Source: Leucothrix pacifica
GTDB taxonomy: Bacteria > Pseudomonadota > Gammaproteobacteria > Thiotrichales > Thiotrichaceae
Length of the DNA stretch: 44,896 nt
Assembly: GCF_003172875.1 (NCBI RefSeq)
Contig: NZ_QGKM01000009.1
Location: 1-44,896, forward strand
Direction: 5' to 3'
Below the pieces are notes generated by a model that saw only the letters and a list, made by a program, of their open reading frames with translations, was not told the origin of the DNA and searched no databases. Shown one piece after another: positions 1-8,074 of the stretch. Both the position numbers and the translations under genes were made by a program. Within the stretch, counting starts at the first letter, position 1. Each line of letters begins with the position of its first letter.

Positions 1-1
1 T

Positions 2-94
2 TTTTTGTCGTGTACAGAGGTTGGTTCAACATTCCAAGACTATGCGGATGCATGGATATTAAATTTGCAAATTATTCCCCAAGCTGAGAATTAA
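2..94 (+). CDS. Possible 3' end of a gene cut by the window edge
   Basis: The second forward frame is open from the window edge to a TAA at 92-94, giving about 30 codons. The predicted tail contains QDYADAWILNLQIIPQAEN, which has ordinary composition. No family can be recognised from so little sequence, and a 30-codon open frame can occur by chance, so this is only a candidate partial gene. Confidence 0.2.
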   Translation, partial: FLSCTEVGSTFQDYADAWILNLQIIPQAEN

Positions 95-125
95 GTTATA
101 AGCCTCTGCTTAGTCATCGTAGGAG

Positions 126-187
126 CTTGGTAGTTAACGCCGCGAATCGATTCAAGAGAAGCTTGTGTGAGCAAGCTAACTACCAAG
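126..187. repeat. Inverted repeat with internal stem-loops (structured element or terminator)
   Basis: CTTGGTAGTTA (126-136) is the exact reverse complement of TAACTACCAAG (177-187). The 40-bp spacer holds a second stem, AGCTTG (160-165) with CAAGCT (172-177), and the palindrome GAATCGATTC (144-153). It lies just downstream of the minus-strand gene ending at 200. There is no convincing T-tract, so a plain intrinsic terminator is not the only reading; a folded RNA or dispersed repeat unit is possible. Confidence 0.5.
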
Positions 188-199
188 ACCCGGCACCAA

Positions 200-463
200 T
201 CAAGCAGCTGCAAACTCCGCCACAATCGGCCCCATATACGCATCAATATCGTTATCCGTCAGCTCTCGCTCACCCTCATGCCACCAAGCCGCAATTGCTG
301 TGACTTCACCTAACGTCACCTTCATCGCAGCGCTAAATAGCTGCATAATATCCACCTGATCCGTCATGCCTAATTCTACGGTCATAAACTTCAATAACTC
401 AGATGGCTGCTGTCCGCTTTTCGCCATGCTGCGTAAATGCTCGATAATCTCGTTGTGTTCCAT
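200..463 (-). CDS. Small hypothetical protein (87 aa)
   Basis: This is an 87-residue soluble, acidic protein that I do not recognise. It appears mostly alpha-helical, with no signal peptide, membrane segment or cysteine. The C-terminal half carries two tryptophans (AAWWHEGE) followed by an Asp/Glu-rich stretch. A GAGAAC sequence about 8 bases upstream of the ATG can serve as a ribosome binding site. It is transcribed divergently from the Ldh-family dehydrogenase starting at 575. Nothing in the sequence allows a function to be assigned. Confidence 0.6.
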   Translation of the reverse strand: MEHNEIIEHLRSMAKSGQQPSELLKFMTVELGMTDQVDIMQLFSAAMKVTLGEVTAIAAWWHEGERELTDNDIDAYMGPIVAEFAAA

Positions 464-574
464 AAGGTAAGTTCTCTATAAATCAGGGTGAAAAATAATT
501 GGTGGATTCTATTATCTAAATGCAGTGCTTGTCAGCTACACTGGCTCAATCACATTCGAATAGCAGGTATTCTC

Positions 575-1576
575 ATGACAACAAAACGACTCACCCTTCA
601 GCAAATCCATGACCTAAGCTACGATGCTCTCAGGCGATGTGGTGCGAGTGAATTACAAGCTGGCGTGGTGGCGCAAGAGCTGATGGATGCTGAGGCTGAA
701 GGGATTCGTAATGTGGGTCTGGGCTATATTCATCTGTATTTAAACCACCTGAAATGCGGCAAAGTCGTGGGCGATGCCATCCCTGAAATCGTCAAAGAGT
801 CTGCTGCGGCAACTATTGTTAATGCGAAACATGGCTTTTGTCACACTGCTTATATGCATGCAGAAGAACGCCTCATTGAGACCACGATGGCGCAAGGCAT
901 TGGCATGATGGCGATTCATAATTCCTACTCTGCAGGTGTGTTGGGTTGGTTTGTGCGTCGTTTGGCACAGCGTGGTTTGGTGTCATTGATGTTTGCAAAC
1001 TCATCCAAGGCCGTGGCAGCGCACGGTGGCAAAGTGCCATTTTTTGGTACTAACCCATTTGCATTTGGTTCACCACGCCAAAACGACGAGCCTTTGATAA
1101 TTGATATGGCAACGGCGTCAACCGCTCGCGTCAATATCTTACGTGCCGCGAATGAAGGCCGTTCTATAGACCCGGGGCATGCGATCGATGCGGATGGCAA
1201 CCCAACAACAGACCCCGCAGCAGCACTCAAAGGTGCCCAACTACCGGTGGGTGGCCCTAAGGGCTTTGGTCTCGGCTTGATTGTGGATTTAATGGGCGGT
1301 GCGTTAACGGGCAGTAATTGCTCTTATGAAGCATCGATGTTCAGTACCAATGATGGTGGTCCACCGAATGTAGGACAGAGCATTATCGCGTTTAATCCTG
1401 ACTTTTATAGCGAAGGTTATCTGGCACATTTAGAAACCATGTTTACCGCGATGACAGATGATAATGAGGTGAGGATTCCGGGCGCACGACGTCATGAACT
1501 GCGTGCTAAACATGAGGCTGAAGGGGTTGACGTACCGCAGGCGTTATTGGATAAGATTGCTGAGTTAAGTCAGTAA
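575..1576 (+). CDS. Ldh/YlbC-family oxidoreductase (malate/L-lactate dehydrogenase type), atypical active site
   Basis: The 333-aa protein matches the Ldh_2 family of NAD(P)-dependent 2-hydroxyacid or imino-acid dehydrogenases throughout. Visible features are the helical N-terminus, the central block GTNPFAFGSP and the glycine-rich GGPKGFGLGLIVDLMGGALTG segment. An in-frame start at 488 would add 29 residues that do not look like the family, so the ATG at 575 (MTTKRLTLQQ) is preferred. In classical members the N-terminal motif reads DSHG, with catalytic Ser-His. Here the equivalent is IRNVGLG, so Asn46-Val47 replace the pair, and the later N-S-N-H-F-G motif reads NSYSAG. The fold is clear but the substrate is not, and the chemistry may differ from malate or lactate oxidation. 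An aldo-keto reductase follows 35 bp downstream and is probably co-transcribed. Confidence 0.85.
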   Translation: MTTKRLTLQQIHDLSYDALRRCGASELQAGVVAQELMDAEAEGIRNVGLGYIHLYLNHLKCGKVVGDAIPEIVKESAAATIVNAKHGFCHTAYMHAEERLIETTMAQGIGMMAIHNSYSAGVLGWFVRRLAQRGLVSLMFANSSKAVAAHGGKVPFFGTNPFAFGSPRQNDEPLIIDMATASTARVNILRAANEGRSIDPGHAIDADGNPTTDPAAALKGAQLPVGGPKGFGLGLIVDLMGGALTGSNCSYEASMFSTNDGGPPNVGQSIIAFNPDFYSEGYLAHLETMFTAMTDDNEVRIPGARRHELRAKHEAEGVDVPQALLDKIAELSQ

Positions 1577-1611
1577 AACTACATCTAAGATATTTACGAC
1601 AGAGGAATCAC

Positions 1612-2646
1612 ATGCAATACAAAACACTTGGGAACGCACTGGAAGTGCCACTGCTTTGCCTCGGTTCAATGACCTGGGGCTCTCAAAACACAGAAGCAGA
1701 AGGTCATGAGCAAATCAGCATGTCGATGGCTAACGGTGTGAACTTTATCGATACCGCTGAGATGTATCCGGTTGCTCCAATAAGATCAGAAACTGTCGGT
1801 GATAGTGAGAAAACGATTGGTAGTTGGATTGCTAAAAATGGCCAACGAGATCGTATGCTAATCGCAACGAAGGTGAGCGGTGAAGGCTTGAAGTTCGTCC
1901 GTAATGGCGCTCGTATTACACCCGATACCATTGATGAGGCGCTTGAGAACTCACTCAGAAACTTAAATACAGATTACGTCGACCTTTATCAACTGCATTG
2001 GCCAAATCGTGGTTCGTATCACTTCCGCCAGTATTGGAACTACAAAGCGCCTAAGCATCAAGCGCAGGATACCGATGAGCATTTCGCGGCGATATCTTCA
2101 CATTTGGATACTCTGGTAAAGGCCGGAAAAATTCGCCACTGGGGTTTATCAAATGAAAGCGCCTGGGGCATGGGCAAGTGGTTATCTCATAGCGAGGGGA
2201 AAACTCGTCCCATTTCAATTCAAAATGAATACTCCCTGCTATGTCGACTGTTTGATACTGACCTCGGTGAATTGTGTGTGAATGAGGATGTCGGGTTGTT
2301 GTCGTATTCTCCTTTAGCCACCGGCTTGCTGACGGGTAAATATCAGAATGGCGCAGTGCCGGAAAAATCACGTATGTCGATTGAGCGAAACCTGAGTGGT
2401 CGTGCCACGGAGAAGGTTTGGCCTGCGGTGGATGCGTATTTGGCTTTGGCTAAGGAGAATGGGCTTGATCCGGTACAGATGTCATTGGCGTGGGCAATGC
2501 AACGTCCCTTTATGGGCTCGGTGATCTTTGGTGCGACGAATTTACAGCAGCTCGAAGTGGCGCTTGGTGCGCAGGATTTGGTGTTGTCAGATGAAGTGAT
2601 GGCAGAGATTGATCGGGTGAATATGGCGCATCCTATGCCGTTCTGA
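1612..2646 (+). CDS. tas: NADP(H)-dependent aldo-keto reductase, Tas family
   Basis: This 344-aa TIM-barrel oxidoreductase resembles E. coli Tas. It begins MQYKTLGNALEVPLLCLGSM and shows the AKR catalytic tetrad: Asp47 in NFIDTAEMYP, Tyr52 in the same motif, Lys87 in IATKVSG and His129 in YQLHWPNR. The C-terminal cofactor region (GSVIFGATNLQQLE) is intact. Length matches the family. GAGGAA lies 7 bases before the ATG. It follows the Ldh-family gene on the same strand and may share its transcript. The physiological carbonyl substrate cannot be inferred. Confidence 0.9.
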   Translation: MQYKTLGNALEVPLLCLGSMTWGSQNTEAEGHEQISMSMANGVNFIDTAEMYPVAPIRSETVGDSEKTIGSWIAKNGQRDRMLIATKVSGEGLKFVRNGARITPDTIDEALENSLRNLNTDYVDLYQLHWPNRGSYHFRQYWNYKAPKHQAQDTDEHFAAISSHLDTLVKAGKIRHWGLSNESAWGMGKWLSHSEGKTRPISIQNEYSLLCRLFDTDLGELCVNEDVGLLSYSPLATGLLTGKYQNGAVPEKSRMSIERNLSGRATEKVWPAVDAYLALAKENGLDPVQMSLAWAMQRPFMGSVIFGATNLQQLEVALGAQDLVLSDEVMAEIDRVNMAHPMPF

Positions 2647-2674
2647 TTAGTGGGTTGATGTATTAATTGGAAAA

Positions 2675-2715
2675 CTACAGGTGAATACAATAGAATACCT
2701 TGTATTCACCTGCAG
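2675..2715. promoter_or_regulatory. Palindromic operator candidate upstream of the toxin-antitoxin operon
   Basis: CAGGTGAATACAA (2678-2690) and TTGTATTCACCTG (2700-2712) are perfect 13-bp inverted copies with a 9-bp spacer. With one mismatch the arms extend to 16 bp (2675-2715). The palindrome ends 15 bp before the antitoxin ATG. Ribbon-helix-helix antitoxins typically repress their own operon through such sites. No T-tract follows, which argues against a simple terminator for tas. Confidence 0.6.
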
Positions 2716-2729
2716 TTTCGGAGCCTAAT

Positions 2730-3023
2730 ATGCCATCTTCTATTACACCAGTTACTGTTCGTTTTAGCGAAGAGACACGCAATAATCTTTCACAGTTTGC
2801 GAAACTAACAAACCGTTCCCGCTCTTATGTTATCAATCAGGCTGTTGAAGCTTTTTTATCAACTCGCATGGCTTACTTGCAAGAGTTGAATGAAGCCGTA
2901 GAGTCTGTTGATTCTCAGCCTACGCATGCTGCTAAAGATGTTTTTGATTGGATGCAAACTTGGGGAACAGAGGAAGAAAAGCCACTGACTGAAACCAAGT
3001 TAAACGATGCTGGTGATATTTGA
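2730..3023 (+). CDS. Ribbon-helix-helix (CopG-type) antitoxin
   Basis: The protein is 97 aa when started at the ATG at 2730. An in-frame TTG at 2700 lies inside the palindrome and is unlikely to be used. The N-terminal third reads TPVTVRFSEETRNNLSQFAK and continues into a Ser-rich turn and the helix SYVINQAVEAFL, the beta-helix-helix fold of CopG/ParD DNA-binding antitoxins. The acidic C-terminal tail (residues about 55-97) is the usual toxin-wrapping segment. Its TGA shares its final A with the ATG of the downstream toxin, so the two are translationally coupled. Known members bind operator palindromes; one sits immediately upstream here. Confidence 0.85.
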   Translation: MPSSITPVTVRFSEETRNNLSQFAKLTNRSRSYVINQAVEAFLSTRMAYLQELNEAVESVDSQPTHAAKDVFDWMQTWGTEEEKPLTETKLNDAGDI

Positions 3024-3325
3024 TGGAAGTGCGCTTCACGACTCCAGCGCTTACTGACTTGGAGGAGTTAAGGTCATACCTCTCAACGCGGTCTCCATCA
3101 GGATTGGCGAATGTTATTCGTGATATTGAAGCAACGGTAAAAGAAATCCCGGGCAGTATTAATAAAGGTCTTCGCACACCTCGGGACGATGTGTGGGAGA
3201 AAATTAGTCCGAAATACCAATATCGTATTCCTTATTATGTGCGGGAAAACATAGTGTATGTGCTGCGGGTTTATCATCCGAGACGCGAACCATTGAACTA
3301 TGAAGATATTGTAAATTTGACTTAG
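3023..3325 (+). CDS. RelE/ParE-superfamily toxin
   Basis: This 100-aa protein starts MEVRFTTPALTDLEELRSYL and contains the family hallmarks: an N-terminal beta strand, a helical hairpin, then a core with KYQYRIPYYVRENIVYVLRVYHPRR. The final strand motif, VLRVYHPRR, is typical of the ParE/RelE toxin fold. ParE members poison gyrase and RelE members cleave mRNA; sequence alone does not decide which applies here. The ATG overlaps the antitoxin stop by one base. A TTG at 3020 would be alternative but has no better support. Confidence 0.85.
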   Translation: MEVRFTTPALTDLEELRSYLSTRSPSGLANVIRDIEATVKEIPGSINKGLRTPRDDVWEKISPKYQYRIPYYVRENIVYVLRVYHPRREPLNYEDIVNLT

Positions 3326-3355
3326 TACACATGAGATACCATGACACTCTTGTAA

Positions 3356-3378
3356 GTGGGCTGCGTAAATCAGCCCAC
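3356..3378. terminator. Stem-loop between convergent toxin and RND genes
   Basis: GTGGGCTG (3356-3363) pairs perfectly with CAGCCCAC (3371-3378) around a 7-base loop. It lies between the toxin stop at 3325 and the end of the oppositely oriented RND gene at 3413. The downstream sequence is T-containing but not a strong U-tract, so a bidirectional terminator is likely rather than certain. Confidence 0.55.
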
Positions 3379-3412
3379 CTCTTTAAGGTAATCCGATAAG
3401 TTTAGCTCTGAG

Positions 3413-6400
3413 CTAAGTAGCTTCTTTTGAATCGTTTTCAGCATTAAGGTTGTGCTCGCTGTCGTCTTGATCCGGAATAAACCGCTTCTCCAACGAAATA
3501 CACCCCAGCGGAATCACGATCAGCGTAAACAACGTCGCAACCCCAGCCCCAAACAACAACGACACCGCCATCCCCTGAAATATCGGATCAGAGATAATTG
3601 CAAAAGCACCCGCCATTAGCGTTAACGACGTAATCAGAATAGGGCGCAAGCGCGTCTGTGCGGCATTAATCGCGGCTTCACGAATGTCTTTGCCAGCTTC
3701 GGTTTCGATTTTCACGAACTCCACCAGCAGGATCGACACCCGCACGACTATTCCCCCGAGCGCAATCATTCCGATCATTGAAGTTGCTGTGAACTCGGCC
3801 CCCATAATCCAGTGACCAGGAATAATACCGATCAGCGTTAACGGGATGGGTGACATAATCAAACCAGCGATAGCGTAGTCTTTAAACTCCAATACGATCA
3901 GGGTGTAGATCAGCAGTAGCGCGACCATAAATGCACCACCCATATCGCGGAAAGTTTCATAGGTAACCGTCCACTCACCAGCCCACTCAAAGCCTGAAAC
4001 TTTGTCGGTATCTGGCGCGCCAAGCAGTCCCATTGGCATACCTTTCATGGTGACGCCATCCGGTGTGGTGTAGTTTTTCAATTCATCTTCCACGCCAAAC
4101 ATACCGTAGATAGGTGCACCCAAACGACCTTCCATTTCACCAGCCACATACTCCACGCGGCGCAGATCTTTGTGGTAAATAATCGGATCTTCGTCAGCTT
4201 TCACAAAGCGACCAAGCTCCGATAACGGAATGCTTTCACCTTGTGGATTGACAATTGGCAGTGTGCCCATACGCTCCAGTTGTGAACGAGCCGCAAGAGG
4301 CGCTTGTAGTACGATATAGGTTGGTTCCAGTGGCGCACCACGCTTTACATCGCCCAACTTAAAACCCCCCATCGCCATGGCCAGATTACGGTTAATGGTT
4401 TCAACCGTGATACCGGTACGTACCGCTTTTTCATTGTTGATTTCAAAGCGCCAGTACTGGTGTGGTTCGGTCATGTAGTTATCAACGTCTACAATACCTT
4501 CGACTTTCTCAAACATCTTGGTCATGTCTTTGGCAACCTGACGGCTGGTTTCAGCATTCGGGCCATAGATCTCAGCAACCACCGTTTGCAATACCGGCGG
4601 GCCGGGTGGCATTTCAACCACCTGAATCTTCGCACCCATTGAGCGAGCGATTGGCGTGAGTAACTTACGCGCTTCTACTGAGATTTCATGACTGCTGCGT
4701 TCGCGGTCATCTTTGTCCAACAGTATGACCTGAATATCCGCCTGATTCGATTCCTGACGCAGGTAATAGTGTCGCACCAATCCATTAAAGTTAAACGGTG
4801 AGGCAGTTGCCACATAAGGCTGCAGATTAATCACTTCAGGAATACTACGAATGGTTTCAGCCAGTGTATTGGCAACGTTTGCTGTTTCTGCCAGTGCAGT
4901 ACCTTCCGGCATATTAATAACAACGTTAAACTCAGACTTATTGTCGAAAGGCAGCATTTTAACCGCGACGTGTTGGGTGTAAAACAGCCCGCAGACCATT
5001 GCCGTGAGTGCGATAACACCGACTAAAAATAAGATGCCTTTTTTACGACTTTCCACCAGTGGCGTAATAACCGGGCGGAAGATTTTACCCATAAAGGCTT
5101 GCGAGCGTTGTTCACGCGCCGCCGCTTTTTCAAAGGCTTTAATACTGCTGGGGCGAACCCGCATGGCGAACCACGGCGTGAATACAAAGGCGGCTAATAA
5201 TGAAAAGAACATGGCCGCAGCACCAAGTACCGGAATCGGCAACATGTATGGCCCCATCATGCCACGCACCACACCCATTGGTAGCAGGGCAGCGATAATG
5301 GTGAGGGTTGCCAATATGGTTGGATTACCTACTTCCCGCACCGCATCCACGGCGATTGCGAGGGTGGTTTCACCGGCTTCCATCCAGCGCCGGAAGATGT
5401 TTTCCACAACGACCGTTGCATCATCTACCAGAATGCCGATGGAGAAAATCAGGGCAAATAAGCTGACCCGGTCGATGGTGTAATCCATTTGCCAGGTCGC
5501 AAACACAGTCACCAAGATAACGATAGGGATAACCGTAATGACCACGAAAGCAGCCCGGAAACCCAAACCAATCAAACACAGTACAGCAACAATCGCAGCA
5601 GCTTCAAACAGTGCCTGAAGTAATTCGTTAACCTTGTCATTTGCTGATTTACCGTAATCACGGGTAACGACAATATTCACATTATCCGGAACTAACGTGC
5701 CTTTCATTTCCTCGATTTTCTTGAGAATTTTCTTAGACACGGTAACGCCATTGGTGCCACTTTCTTTAGCGATAGCAATGGTGACGGCCGGTGAGCCGTT
5801 GGCGGTTTTGGTTGGATCAGTATTAGCAGGGCCGGTGTAATGGCTGACTAAATGCGTAGTCTCAGACGGCTGATGGGAGATCTTGGCGACGTCTCGTAAA
5901 TAAACCGGTGCACCATCGCGCACTGCAATCACCAGCTTAGAAACATCCTGTGCATTCTCTAAGAATGACCCGCTATATACGGTGAATTGACGACCTGCAG
6001 ATTCTACCGTGCCGGACTTAGTTTCCTGATTGGTGCTTTGTACGGCATTGGCGATTTCATCCAGTGAAATATTGTAACCACTGAGTCGCTCAGGTAGCAC
6101 TTCCACCAGAATTTCTTCAGCGCGGCCACCGATCACAAAGCCTTGGCCGGTTTCCGGTATTTGCTGTAATTCCTGTAACACGTCCAGTGACAAAGTGCGC
6201 AGCGTGCCGTCATCTAAGCTGTCAGACCATAGCGTCAGTGCAACGACGGGCACATCATCAATGCCTTTTGGTTTTACCAGTGGCTGCGAGACCCCCGGTG
6301 GTACCAAGTCCATATTGGAGGAGAGTTTGTCGTGTACTTTTACCAGTGACGGACCGGGATCTTCACCGACTTTAAATTGTACGGTGATCATAGTTTCACC

Positions 6401-6706
6401 GCGACGCGTAGCAGAATACACGTGGCGAATGCCCGGTATCTCGCTCATGATGCGTTCCAGCGGACGACTCACAAGACTGGTAACCTGTGCCGAGCTTGCG
6501 CCAGGGTAGGCCACAAAAATGTCGATCATCGGCACGGAGATTTGTGGATCTTCCTGGCGTGGTGTGAAGATCAGTCCCATTACCCCAATAAACAGCATGG
6601 CTGCCATAAACATTGGGGTGATTGGTGAATCGATAAATACTTTGGTAATACGGCCAGCGATGCCCAAGGGTGGGGTATGTGGCGTTGTCGTGTTGTCATG
6701 CGACAT
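3413..6706 (-). CDS. RND-superfamily efflux permease (AcrB-like)
   Basis: The 1097-aa inner-membrane permease would export solutes by proton antiport as a trimer. The first membrane helix (MFMAAMLFIGVMGLIF) is followed by a large periplasmic loop. Helix 4 carries the proton-relay Asp pair Asp428-Asp429 in FSIGILVDDATVVVENIFRR. A second periplasmic loop and helices 7-12 complete the duplicated AcrB-type layout. Length fits the hydrophobe/amphiphile branch. The membrane-fusion gene ends 25 bp upstream, so both are co-transcribed. No outer-membrane channel gene is present nearby, so a TolC homologue from elsewhere would be needed. Substrate is unknown. The adjacent sulfur-type regulator and sulfur-globule-like gene raise, without proving, a link to sulfur metabolism. 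Confidence 0.92.
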   Translation of the reverse strand: MSHDNTTTPHTPPLGIAGRITKVFIDSPITPMFMAAMLFIGVMGLIFTPRQEDPQISVPMIDIFVAYPGASSAQVTSLVSRPLERIMSEIPGIRHVYSATRRGETMITVQFKVGEDPGPSLVKVHDKLSSNMDLVPPGVSQPLVKPKGIDDVPVVALTLWSDSLDDGTLRTLSLDVLQELQQIPETGQGFVIGGRAEEILVEVLPERLSGYNISLDEIANAVQSTNQETKSGTVESAGRQFTVYSGSFLENAQDVSKLVIAVRDGAPVYLRDVAKISHQPSETTHLVSHYTGPANTDPTKTANGSPAVTIAIAKESGTNGVTVSKKILKKIEEMKGTLVPDNVNIVVTRDYGKSANDKVNELLQALFEAAAIVAVLCLIGLGFRAAFVVITVIPIVILVTVFATWQMDYTIDRVSLFALIFSIGILVDDATVVVENIFRRWMEAGETTLAIAVDAVREVGNPTILATLTIIAALLPMGVVRGMMGPYMLPIPVLGAAAMFFSLLAAFVFTPWFAMRVRPSSIKAFEKAAAREQRSQAFMGKIFRPVITPLVESRKKGILFLVGVIALTAMVCGLFYTQHVAVKMLPFDNKSEFNVVINMPEGTALAETANVANTLAETIRSIPEVINLQPYVATASPFNFNGLVRHYYLRQESNQADIQVILLDKDDRERSSHEISVEARKLLTPIARSMGAKIQVVEMPPGPPVLQTVVAEIYGPNAETSRQVAKDMTKMFEKVEGIVDVDNYMTEPHQYWRFEINNEKAVRTGITVETINRNLAMAMGGFKLGDVKRGAPLEPTYIVLQAPLAARSQLERMGTLPIVNPQGESIPLSELGRFVKADEDPIIYHKDLRRVEYVAGEMEGRLGAPIYGMFGVEDELKNYTTPDGVTMKGMPMGLLGAPDTDKVSGFEWAGEWTVTYETFRDMGGAFMVALLLIYTLIVLEFKDYAIAGLIMSPIPLTLIGIIPGHWIMGAEFTATSMIGMIALGGIVVRVSILLVEFVKIETEAGKDIREAAINAAQTRLRPILITSLTLMAGAFAIISDPIFQGMAVSLLFGAGVATLFTLIVIPLGCISLEKRFIPDQDDSEHNLNAENDSKEAT

Positions 6707-6730
6707 GCGTTGTTTCCTCCATCCGTGGGG

Positions 6731-7954
6731 TTATGGGCGACTTAAAATGCGCTCGCCAATGCGTAGTCCGGAAATCACAGCGACCCGGTTATTTGCCATG
6801 CGCTCACCAAGGCGGATCATGCGCAATTGTAGTTGATTATCTTCACCGACCACTCGCACGGTTGGAAGGCTGCCGTTAAACATCACAGATGCAAGCGGCA
6901 CTACTGGTACCGCTTCCTGCAAGGCACGGTTGCCGGGGAGGAATAACTCGACATACATACCGGGTATGGCACGGCTATTATTTGGTAAGTCAAACTTTAC
7001 GGTGACCGTGCGACGACGCGCATCCGCAGTCGGGAAGATCTGCTCGACACGTGCGTTTGTTTCAAATTCGGCATCCCCCAGTCTGACAGGGATTATCATA
7101 TTCTGTGATAAGCGCGATACGATACTAGCGGGCACTTGTGCTTCGATTTGCAGTTGGCTGAGGTCGGCATAACGCAATAACGGGGTACCAATTTGAATGA
7201 TATCGCCGGTTTCTACCATTCTCTCTAAAATGATACCGGGGAAGGGAGTGTTAACGCGTGAGTCAGCGATCTGCGCATCAATTTCATCAATCTGCGACTT
7301 GGCCTGCATGTAGCGACCTTGTGCCTGATTCAGTCGGGTGCTGACGGCGTGTAAATCCGCATTACGATCTAAGGCGGTGTCACCGCCAATACCACCAGGC
7401 ATGATGTCTGAAAACGGTCGGGTAAACATTTGATCGAACATGAGTGGCAAGCCCATGCCGCCGCTGCGACTAAGACTTTGTGATTTTGGTGATAATATTT
7501 CGCGCTGGTATTCGACTTGGGCGTTGTTTATTTCAGCTTGTGCATTTTGCAGCATTGCGACTGCCGCTTGGCGCTTTGCCTGAAGCTGGTCGGCGTTAAT
7601 GCCTACCAGTAGTGTGTTCTGTGTGAATCCGTCACCTTCGCGTCCGGCGAGGAATCGAACCTGTCCCGAGAGTTGAGCAGTGAGAGTGACATCACGTGCC
7701 GGAATAACGGTACCGCCAACAATCGTTTGAGGGCTAACTTGGTTGCCTTCGACAGTGATGATATTACCCGGTGTAACTGCAGGCTCTGCAGCTTTGTCAG
7801 AGGCAGAAGCGGTAGCAATCAGTTGCTTATTGGTATCCCCACTGATACGCGCTTCATGCTTGCCTGCCTGAAATAGAATCCAACCTAGCAAACAGGCGAG
7901 TGCCAGTAGTATTAGTGCTAGTTTTACCGGTAATGTCTTGATCACTTCGAACAT
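6731..7954 (-). CDS. RND efflux periplasmic adaptor (membrane fusion protein)
   Basis: The 407-aa protein has one N-terminal membrane anchor (residues about 10-30, LALILLALACLLGWILF). It then shows the HlyD/AcrA order: barrel-sandwich half with GREGDGFTQNTLLVGINADQL, a coiled-coil hairpin with AQAEINNAQVEYQREI, the second lipoyl half with NTPFPGIILERMVETGDIIQIGTPL, a beta-barrel and a membrane-proximal domain. The coiled coil is interrupted by a Gly/Met/Pro-rich segment (SGGMGLPLMFDQMFTRPFSD) that looks like an insertion. It precedes the RND permease by 24 bp and should form a tripartite pump with it. Confidence 0.9.
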   Translation of the reverse strand: MFEVIKTLPVKLALILLALACLLGWILFQAGKHEARISGDTNKQLIATASASDKAAEPAVTPGNIITVEGNQVSPQTIVGGTVIPARDVTLTAQLSGQVRFLAGREGDGFTQNTLLVGINADQLQAKRQAAVAMLQNAQAEINNAQVEYQREILSPKSQSLSRSGGMGLPLMFDQMFTRPFSDIMPGGIGGDTALDRNADLHAVSTRLNQAQGRYMQAKSQIDEIDAQIADSRVNTPFPGIILERMVETGDIIQIGTPLLRYADLSQLQIEAQVPASIVSRLSQNMIIPVRLGDAEFETNARVEQIFPTADARRRTVTVKFDLPNNSRAIPGMYVELFLPGNRALQEAVPVVPLASVMFNGSLPTVRVVGEDNQLQLRMIRLGERMANNRVAVISGLRIGERILSRP

Positions 7955-8074
7955 GTTTCCTCCGCCTGCGCTGGTTATCAGCGAATCTTATCTCATCAAA
8001 TACATCTAATCGACAAGTAACAAAGCCCGCACCGAAGTGCAGGCCATGTTAGCTACTTCCTAACAAGCCGGAAG

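Noticed and set aside
126-187. Integron attC site
   Set aside because: The stems do not carry the required core-site consensus and no integrase gene is nearby.
5004-5483. 159-aa forward frame inside the RND permease gene
   Set aside because: It is antisense to a well-conserved membrane region and has no family features or ribosome binding site.
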